From Candidatus Stygibacter frigidus (lineage in GTDB: Bacteria > Cloacimonadota > Cloacimonadia > Cloacimonadales > TCS61), in the NCBI GenBank assembly GCA_030765325.1, contig JAVCCT010000180.1, forward strand, positions 1-5,289: a stretch of 5,289 bases of DNA, written 5' to 3'. The translations under genes and the position numbers were made by a program. Below are positions 1-5,289 of the stretch, in pieces (position 1 is the stretch's first letter; each line of letters starts with the position of its first letter). The notes beneath the pieces were generated by a model. The model was given only the letters and a program-made list of their open reading frames with translations, ran no database searches and had not been told where the DNA came from.

Positions 1-3000
1 GAGTGGCAATATTTACATGTATCTGTTCGGGAAAACTGATATATAAGTCAGTGATCCCCTCCATTTCAGCACCATTATTTTCCAGGGTCAATAACCAGCC
101 AAGGGTTTGACCAGGGGTATAACTATAATAACTTAAGCTTAAGTGTGAACCAGTAAGCTCACGTTCAGCATTCTCATATAATATTAAATATTCAAGTTGA
201 CCTGCTCCTATATTTGAAATATTGAAATAGCTATCCTGAACCGTATTAGCAGGGATTTCCAGCACTATTTCCTGTTGATCAAGAATTAATTCAGGAGAAG
301 GAGGGTCGATCATGGAGGGGAATTCGATTCTGTCCAGCCAGGCACAATCAGTTCCATCAGTTGGATCATTATTTTTTTCAAACTCCCAGATAAATTCATG
401 CGGGCCGGCATCAACTTCATACTGAACGAACTGCCAGTCAGAATTTCCACTCCACATTGCTATCTCTTCATCATCAATATAGAAAGTTAGATCTCCACCA
501 TTATTATTTGGAATTTCCAAATTTGCATAAAGTTTGCGATAAAAGCCAATAACTCCATCTTCGTCCAGAAATCCGGCAATGCTCAATCTGGCATTGGAAT
601 TAACTCCCATTAGATCGGTTCTGGCTGAATAATTACCACTTAATGCTTCAGTATCAATAATCCAGTTAACATATCCACTCATCTGCCAGTTAAAAAGGTA
701 AAAATCTCCTGATTCGAAATCTTCTACAGCATAACCAAAAACACCGCTCATCATCAGGTCATAATTATATTCTCCGCTATAGATAAATACATACATTTGA
801 TATTCAGTTCCCAAAGGGGCAGTTTCTGATATAATTCCACTGAATTCTACTATCTGCTCTTCCGACAGGTTATCGATCATGATCGTAGTGGGAGAAATTG
901 TCAGACTGGGATTATCGCTGAGTAATAATACAGACACATTTTCAATTGCTGAGCTGCCTGTATTCTGAATATTCAAATTCAAGCTTAGTTCTTCTCCGGG
1001 ATCAGCTACATGATTATCATTTCCATCAGTATCATTAATCCTGAAATATCCTGACTGCAATTTAGGAGCGTGCAGCACTAATTCTTCACTAAATGAGTTA
1101 TTATCAGTACTGAAATGCAGTGTAACTATCTCATCGTCAGGGCAATAATCTGCGATACTGATCTGGAAAGCAGCCATTATCTGCTGATTCTGCTGCGGAT
1201 CAATTGTACCCTCAAATTCATAATTGTCATTGATCAATGTTATGTATTCACTCTCACAACTTAGATTCAGATCGAAATTGCCAATGGTTTCATTACCGAT
1301 ATTACTCAAATTCATTCCTAATGATAATATTTCACCATAATCAGCCATACCATCACTATTTCCGGCTGCATCATCAATGATCAGGCATGTAAGTTCCAGA
1401 AAACCTGACTGGGGAGCCATAAGTTCTATCTCAGTAGTATAGGGTATATATTGACTTGCTGACACGGTTAATATCAGCTCATCAATATAATCATATTCAC
1501 TCAAAAATAGATTTGCTAGATTATCCAGTCCGCTAAACGCTTCTGATATCACCTGAGTTCCATCCCAGAGAGTGCACTTGGCTCCTGCCATTCCGGCATT
1601 CACGGTAAATTCTTCTTCTCCATATTCCAGGGAATCATTATGGGTGGCAATTATCTGCTGGGGCTGCTGTACCCAGATTTCCATTGTGGGATCGCCAAAC
1701 CATTCAAATTCCTCAAATGAGATAAACAGATAATCTTCAAATGTGCAATTTAAACTTAGATATGTTTTGCCGTAATTCACTACCTCACCCATTTGATAGA
1801 CGGCATTATTAGCAGGATAATCTGCTCCGCACCATTCCAGAAAGGTGGGCCAGATGGCATCCATCATACCCCAGACAAAGCGGTCATTATTACCAGAATA
1901 ACTGATGCGCGTAGAACCGACTGCTCCCACTGCTCCACCATCAGGGTTGCGAAACCAGTGTTCTACAAAACATTCATCGGTGACTCCTGTCCCGCTATCA
2001 TTATCAGTTTCATTATCAAAATAACCGGTAAGACAATTAATTGACCATATTATCGGTAATTCTTCATTATTTGTGAGCTGCATCACATCATTGCTGTTGT
2101 AATTAGGTTCTCCCCAACCGTTTCTGCCTCCATGATCACGGTGCGTAAGCAAAAAGCAGCCATTATTCAAAACAGTCTGCACGTCATTATCCGTTCCGTT
2201 CCAGGGGAATTGTGGTTTTTGTAATTCAAGGGGTAATTCTCCTCCAGGAGTGTCATTCTCAAAAACATAAGTGTTTTGATTCCAGTAAATAGGAAATATC
2301 TCGCTGTTATTAAAACCATTATATTCGGTATAAACTCTCTGGGCATCATAGCCTTCCTGGTCCAGGAAATTTCTGACATCTTCAGAAGTTTTGGCAAATC
2401 TGCGGTTCGCATACGTGTCTGGTGGTTCAGAAGCACCATCCTGAAATGCACCGGCTATCAATGCTGTCTGGTAATATTGCGGATCTGAGGGAGGAGATTG
2501 TTCATAAGCAATTATTCTATCTACTGCCCGTTGAGCATCTTCAACAGTATCGACGGGCAATCGACCAAAACTGAAATCCAGCAGGTAATCAAATTCCATC
2601 TCCAGGTCAGTATAATATATATCAGTTCCCACCATACCTTCACCGGGGAATTCATGTACATACCAGGGAGGAATAAATTCCGCATCTCCAAAAAGCATGA
2701 TTGATTGCGGACAAATATCACTGGTTTGGCAATATTGATTGATGTATGCTCCAATATTGAAACAGGTTTCTCCCGTTACAGCAGTACTTACCACTTCGGT
2801 AGCTATCCCCTTTTGCGCTTTCCAGTCAGCGAGCTCATTTGCCTGGTCAATGAATATCTCAGGACAGATCACCAGTAAATCGCATCCTTCATTACGCCAT
2901 TGACTATTTTCAATAATTTCTGTTTCAGTAAGAACTTCTGCACCATTGATCATATTATTGGAAATAAAGTCTGCCATGTGTGGATTATACATGTTAGCCA

Positions 3001-3565
3001 TAATCCCTGTTCCGCTTCCGGTAAATGTGATCTCCAGTTCGATCCGGTGATGGATCATTAGTTCACCACTTACAGGATTATATTGATAGGGATAAAAGCG
3101 TACTAAAGCACAGCTCTGACCTCGATAATTACTTTCTTTTTCTAAAGCTGCCAAATCAGCGGGAAATATTTCTCCCCTTTCATAAATAGTATTATCAATT
3201 ATGTATTGAGGTCCTGGTGCACCTTTAGTTTCAGCAGCTGGTTGAGGAACGGGAGCCAGATTGCTTATCTGTATTTTCTCAGTGTCCAGGCTTATTACAT
3301 TGACTACAGCCTGTTTGCCTGCCGGTATAGCTATCCATACCGCTTGTGTGGGCAGATCAGGTGCTCCTGGTTGCAGACTTTCTATCCCTGGAGTAATAAT
3401 TTTTGTAAATTCATTTCCGTTGTGATTGATCTCAATCAATCTATAATCTTCGCTTGTATAGGATAAACTTAATTGTCCAATCGATGAGCTGCCTTTTTCA
3501 ATAGAACCCATCAAGGTCACAACTGATAATAAAATGAAAATCACAACAATTTTTACTTTTAACAT
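1..3565 (-). CDS. Secreted gingipain-type C25 cysteine protease precursor, 3' end cut by window edge
   Basis: Open frame of 1188 codons from ATG at 3565, with no stop before the left edge. Residues 1-20 are a signal peptide (Lys-containing start, then IVVIFILLSVV), so the product is exported. Residues about 35-190 resemble the C25 propeptide (PGAPDLPTQAVWIAIP; then CALVRFYPYQYNP). The catalytic domain spans about 228-630: CDLLVICPE at 228, FGDAEFIPP from 292, FGRLPV from 333, THRDHGGRNGWGE around His478, INCLTGYF with Cys511, FGDPTMEIW from 623. His478 and Cys511 are 33 residues apart, as in gingipain R (His211/Cys244 of mature RgpB, from memory). A C25-type Ig-like domain follows (about 640-705). 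Next are two CARDB-like domains with Asp/Asn/Gly motifs at 731-745 and 844-858, a jelly-roll adhesin-like domain (about 949-1080, ending DCAWLDRIEF), and further beta-sandwich sequence from about 1085. Likely role: extracellular or surface proteolysis. Cleavage specificity and the C-terminal sorting signal cannot be read here. The family call is firm; domain edges are approximate. Confidence 0.93.
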   Translation of the reverse strand, partial: MLKVKIVVIFILLSVVTLMGSIEKGSSSIGQLSLSYTSEDYRLIEINHNGNEFTKIITPGIESLQPGAPDLPTQAVWIAIPAGKQAVVNVISLDTEKIQISNLAPVPQPAAETKGAPGPQYIIDNTIYERGEIFPADLAALEKESNYRGQSCALVRFYPYQYNPVSGELMIHHRIELEITFTGSGTGIMANMYNPHMADFISNNMINGAEVLTETEIIENSQWRNEGCDLLVICPEIFIDQANELADWKAQKGIATEVVSTAVTGETCFNIGAYINQYCQTSDICPQSIMLFGDAEFIPPWYVHEFPGEGMVGTDIYYTDLEMEFDYLLDFSFGRLPVDTVEDAQRAVDRIIAYEQSPPSDPQYYQTALIAGAFQDGASEPPDTYANRRFAKTSEDVRNFLDQEGYDAQRVYTEYNGFNNSEIFPIYWNQNTYVFENDTPGGELPLELQKPQFPWNGTDNDVQTVLNNGCFLLTHRDHGGRNGWGEPNYNSNDVMQLTNNEELPIIWSINCLTGYFDNETDNDSGTGVTDECFVEHWFRNPDGGAVGAVGSTRISYSGNNDRFVWGMMDAIWPTFLEWCGADYPANNAVYQMGEVVNYGKTYLSLNCTFEDYLFISFEEFEWFGDPTMEIWVQQPQQIIATHNDSLEYGEEEFTVNAGMAGAKCTLWDGTQVISEAFSGLDNLANLFLSEYDYIDELILTVSASQYIPYTTEIELMAPQSGFLELTCLIIDDAAGNSDGMADYGEILSLGMNLSNIGNETIGNFDLNLSCESEYITLINDNYEFEGTIDPQQNQQIMAAFQISIADYCPDDEIVTLHFSTDNNSFSEELVLHAPKLQSGYFRINDTDGNDNHVADPGEELSLNLNIQNTGSSAIENVSVLLLSDNPSLTISPTTIMIDNLSEEQIVEFSGIISETAPLGTEYQMYVFIYSGEYNYDLMMSGVFGYAVEDFESGDFYLFNWQMSGYVNWIIDTEALSGNYSARTDLMGVNSNARLSIAGFLDEDGVIGFYRKLYANLEIPNNNGGDLTFYIDDEEIAMWSGNSDWQFVQYEVDAGPHEFIWEFEKNNDPTDGTDCAWLDRIEFPSMIDPPSPELILDQQEIVLEIPANTVQDSYFNISNIGAGQLEYLILYENAERELTGSHLSLSYYSYTPGQTLGWLLTLENNGAEMEGITDLYISFPEQIHVNIAT

Positions 3566-3576
3566 AATCTATTTTT

Positions 3577-3582
3577 CTCCTG
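3577..3582 (-). promoter_or_regulatory. Ribosome binding site of the C25 protease gene
   Basis: On the minus strand this reads CAGGAG. Its AGGAG core ends 11 bases before the ATG at 3565, slightly long but acceptable spacing. The signal peptide starts directly at that ATG, which supports this start. Confidence 0.75.
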
Positions 3583-3598
3583 TTTTTTTTCAGATTTG

Positions 3599-3627
3599 AT
3601 TTATCTAAATTGTGGTTATATTGTCAA
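3599..3627 (-). promoter_or_regulatory. Candidate sigma-70-like promoter for the C25 protease gene
   Basis: A perfect TTGACA -35 box lies at 3627-3622 on the minus strand. The best -10 candidate is GATAAA at 3605-3600 (four of six matches, 16-base spacer); ATAAAT at 3604-3599 gives a 17-base spacer but fewer matches. Transcription would start about 25-30 bases before the protease ATG. The -35 box sits inside the short inverted repeat ATATT-TGAC-AATAT (3630-3617), which could be chance in AT-rich DNA or a regulator site. Promoter consensus in this organism is unknown, so this is tentative. Confidence 0.4.
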
Positions 3628-3650
3628 ATATTACATATCAAAAATTATCT

Positions 3651-4139
3651 TTAAAATTTCCATTTTTTTTCAACAAAATATGTACGTAAATTAATGCACC
3701 TGACTTCTAATTTTTCACAAATATTTGGTATTTTAGCAGCATTCTCACAGTATTTCTCTTTCGTTATAACTGTCCCTTCTATTACTTTGGCTTTGGCGAC
3801 AATAAATGGGTCTGCACTTGGATAACCTTTTAGATAATTTTTCTTAGAAATACTAGACATAAACTGATTAATTGAAAATATTCCTCTCACTATATTAAGC
3901 TCAACCACTGTAGGAATAGTAAAAAAATGACTCCGTTGAAATGAGCTGCTTTCTATCCAGTTATTCACTTCTTGAAGAACTTGATTATGACGTTGAATTT
4001 CATTAAATACTTCTCGAGTTGATAATAACTCGCTTGCTTCTACAAGAGAATTGAAACCACTCCAAAAAGTAGGAAAAAATTCAAAATATAGAGACTTAAA
4101 TATTTGGCTGATAGAATTATTATCTATTACATATTTCAA
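3651..4139 (-). CDS. DUF4411 family PIN-like protein, probable toxin ribonuclease
   Basis: A 162-residue protein. It starts YVIDNNSISQIF, the N-terminal beta-strand and first acid (Asp6) of the PIN fold. It continues with FWSGF, STREVFNEIQ (Glu43 or Glu47), a tryptophan-containing helix (W61), then SADPFIVAKAK (Asp110) and TVITKEKY (Glu128), and ends KIPNICEKLEVRCINL. This order matches the DUF4411 branch of the PIN-like superfamily. PIN proteins are usually Mg-dependent ribonucleases; activity here is inferred from the conserved acids. The start is TTG at 4139-4137, overlapping the upstream TGA stop (TTGA), with AAGGTG seven bases before it. The next methionine is residue 94, so no shorter start would keep the fold. 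It directly follows an HTH-M78 gene, the usual toxin-antitoxin style pairing for this family. An A8 run near the 3' end could be slippage-prone. The family call is good; toxicity is untested. Confidence 0.85.
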   Translation of the reverse strand: MKYVIDNNSISQIFKSLYFEFFPTFWSGFNSLVEASELLSTREVFNEIQRHNQVLQEVNNWIESSSFQRSHFFTIPTVVELNIVRGIFSINQFMSSISKKNYLKGYPSADPFIVAKAKVIEGTVITKEKYCENAAKIPNICEKLEVRCINLRTYFVEKKWKF

Positions 4140-5289
4140 GATGATACACCTTGCAAAAAAGTCATTTCAAATTTACCAACCTTATCTACTTTGATATTCA
4201 GATAATCTGCTACTTCAAGCTCGGTAATGGATCCTTTGTAATAGTTTTGAAATACAGCACTCAGATATCTCTCACTTAAATAAGCTTTTTGAGTTTTATA
4301 ATAATCTCCACCAGATTTCTTTTTATCTGCCCTGGTTAATTGTTCTATCCACCTATTCCGGTAATTATCATAAGTTTTCTCATCTATCTGTCCCGTATCA
4401 AGATACTTTCTCAATACTTGTTCTCTACTGACTGAGTATTTAGCTGCCAAAAGTTTAACATTGCTTTCCGAAAAGGTTAAAGCTTCTGATCTGAATACTG
4501 AAATTGGAAACAAAAATTCACCAGCCAGTTTATTACATCTTATTTCAATTTCATTATAAGAAGAATGATACCGGTTAAATATTACTTTATTATTAATATC
4601 TATCCCACCATTTTTAAATATTATGTGCCCTATCTCATGAAATAAAGTAAAAATCTGTCGGGATTTGGGCATACTATTATTAAGATATATCAAAGGGTAC
4701 ATCTCATCAAAAAGACAGAAACCAGAATAATCAAAATTTCTGAAAGCATCTTTAAATACAGTAATACCTATCTTCTCGAAAGCATTTCTCCATTTCTGAA
4801 GTGCTTTGTCACAATTGCCCCATTGAGTTTGTTCTTCCAACGAAATATCTAAATAACTTCTTAATATCTCGCTTAATTCCACAACCCCAATATTACCAGT
4901 ATCACCAATGTAATCAAAAAAACTAAAAGCAGAATTATTGCTACTATAAAGCTCTATCAAATTATATTGCATTGCTTTTGCCTTCTCATAGATATGTATC
5001 ATTCCAGAAGGCAATGATTTGTTTAATTCCATTGGCATTGCCCTGAAATCTGCATTTGGTTCGATGTTAAATGGTAATCTTGGCATAAAAAATACTGCAA
5101 TCGGCTTCTTAAATACCTTTTGGGCAAGAAATTCTAGCTGAATATAAGTAGGAGAATCTTCACCTGATTCCCACCTTTCAATAACCTCTGGTTTTTTATT
5201 TATCTTTGAAGCAACATCCAAAATTGATAGATTTAATTCTATTCTCAATTGCTTTAAAATAAATAAATTTATTGGAAGTATTTCTCTCA
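4136..5289 (-). CDS. HTH-containing ImmA/IrrE (M78) family metallopeptidase, probable antitoxin/regulator; start probably off the right edge
   Basis: The first start codon inside the window is TTG at 5248 (370 residues; numbering below counts from it). The frame stays open upstream to the edge, adding REILPINLFILKQ and a final incomplete codon ending TG at 5289-5288, which would be a start if the next base outside gives ATG, GTG or TTG. The added LKQ completes helix 1 of the XRE-type HTH (LKQLRIELNLSILDVASKI; IERWESGEDSP), so the longer form is preferred. HTH spans to about residue 45, followed by the family signature KKPIAVFFMP. The M78 peptidase centre is HEIGH at 204-208 with Glu235, 27 residues after the second His, as in IrrE (His82, His86, Glu113). 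EIRCNKLAGEFLFP also fits. The C-terminal part (about 310-370) is helical, with LSERYLSAVFQNYYKGSI. Relatives cleave repressors (ImmA on ImmR, IrrE on DdrO). Paired with a PIN-like gene, this one more likely binds its own promoter and controls the toxin; its protease substrate is unknown. The stop TGA overlaps the next gene. Confidence 0.88.
   Translation of the reverse strand, partial: REILPINLFILKQLRIELNLSILDVASKINKKPEVIERWESGEDSPTYIQLEFLAQKVFKKPIAVFFMPRLPFNIEPNADFRAMPMELNKSLPSGMIHIYEKAKAMQYNLIELYSSNNSAFSFFDYIGDTGNIGVVELSEILRSYLDISLEEQTQWGNCDKALQKWRNAFEKIGITVFKDAFRNFDYSGFCLFDEMYPLIYLNNSMPKSRQIFTLFHEIGHIIFKNGGIDINNKVIFNRYHSSYNEIEIRCNKLAGEFLFPISVFRSEALTFSESNVKLLAAKYSVSREQVLRKYLDTGQIDEKTYDNYRNRWIEQLTRADKKKSGGDYYKTQKAYLSERYLSAVFQNYYKGSITELEVADYLNIKVDKVGKFEMTFLQGVSS
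4147..4152 (-). promoter_or_regulatory. Ribosome binding site deciding the TTG start of the DUF4411 gene
   Basis: On the minus strand this reads AAGGTG, close to the AAGGAG consensus, with seven bases (TATCATC) before the TTG at 4139. It lies inside the last codons of the upstream HTH-M78 gene. Good spacing plus the TTGA stop-start overlap makes this unusual start codon credible and points to translational coupling. Confidence 0.7.

Larger units (their letters stand above)
3566..3650. other. Only intergenic gap, between the DUF4411 gene and the protease gene
   Basis: This 85-base AT-rich spacer holds the candidate protease promoter and its ribosome binding site, plus an A8 run (minus strand, 3590-3583). 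I see no stable GC-rich hairpin followed by a T run on the minus strand, so no intrinsic terminator for the upstream module is apparent. Read-through from the module into the protease gene cannot be excluded. Confidence 0.6.

Noticed and set aside
2167..2754. Minus-strand open frames at 2167-2451 and 2521-2754
   Set aside because: They lie in another frame of the protease gene, which reads continuously here with recognisable C25 motifs, so they are shadows and not a frameshift.
1793..3466. Plus-strand open frames at 1793-2044, 2276-2488, 2498-2704 and 3206-3466
   Set aside because: All lie antisense inside the protease gene, match no family I recognise, and are explained by the codon pattern of the minus-strand gene.
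3583..3630. Possible intrinsic terminator after the DUF4411 gene (weak ATATT/AATAT hairpin and a homopolymer run)
   Set aside because: The stem is only five A-T pairs, and the nearby run reads as A, not T, on the minus strand. It does not fit an intrinsic terminator.
3661..3671. Frameshift at the A8 run near the end of the DUF4411 gene
   Set aside because: The frame reads through to a normal TAA with a plausible family length of 162 residues, so no disruption is needed to explain it.
3651..5289. A functional link between the toxin-antitoxin-like module and the secreted protease as one new system
   Set aside because: The protease has its own candidate promoter and ribosome binding site, an export signal and a different base composition. 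Adjacency alone is not evidence of shared function.

Overview
The window is fully coding on the minus strand apart from one 85-base gap. It holds two unrelated units. Positions 3651-5289 carry a two-gene module: an HTH-ImmA/IrrE (M78) metallopeptidase gene, then a small PIN-like DUF4411 gene. Positions 1-3565 carry the first 1188 codons of a large secreted gingipain-type (C25) cysteine protease that runs off the left edge.

The organism is probably a Gram-negative bacterium of the Cloacimonadota or Bacteroidota/Fibrobacterota type. This is inference from the protein style: a C25 protease followed by calcium-motif beta-sandwich domains and a jelly-roll adhesin-like domain, in moderately AT-rich DNA. 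No rRNA or housekeeping gene is present to settle the taxonomy.

Layout, in minus-strand reading order. (1) 5289 to 4136: HTH plus Zn-peptidase protein. Its true start is probably just outside the right edge, because the frame stays open to the edge and the extra residues complete the first HTH helix. (2) 4139 to 3651: DUF4411 protein. It begins at a TTG that overlaps the upstream TGA stop (TTGA) and has a good Shine-Dalgarno sequence, so the two genes look translationally coupled. (3) 3650 to 3566: intergenic, with a consensus-like -35 box, a weaker -10 and a ribosome binding site for the protease. (4) 3565 to 1: protease precursor with signal peptide, C25 propeptide, catalytic domain, Ig-like domain, two CARDB-like domains, jelly-roll domain and further beta-sandwich domains.

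The first two genes most likely form a toxin-antitoxin or stress/defence pair: a PIN-fold ribonuclease-like protein and its HTH-peptidase regulator. Sampled rows of this module are clearly more AT-rich than the protease gene, which fits separate acquisition. Nothing in the sequence ties the module functionally to the protease. No RNA genes, CRISPR arrays, insertion sequences or plus-strand genes were supported.
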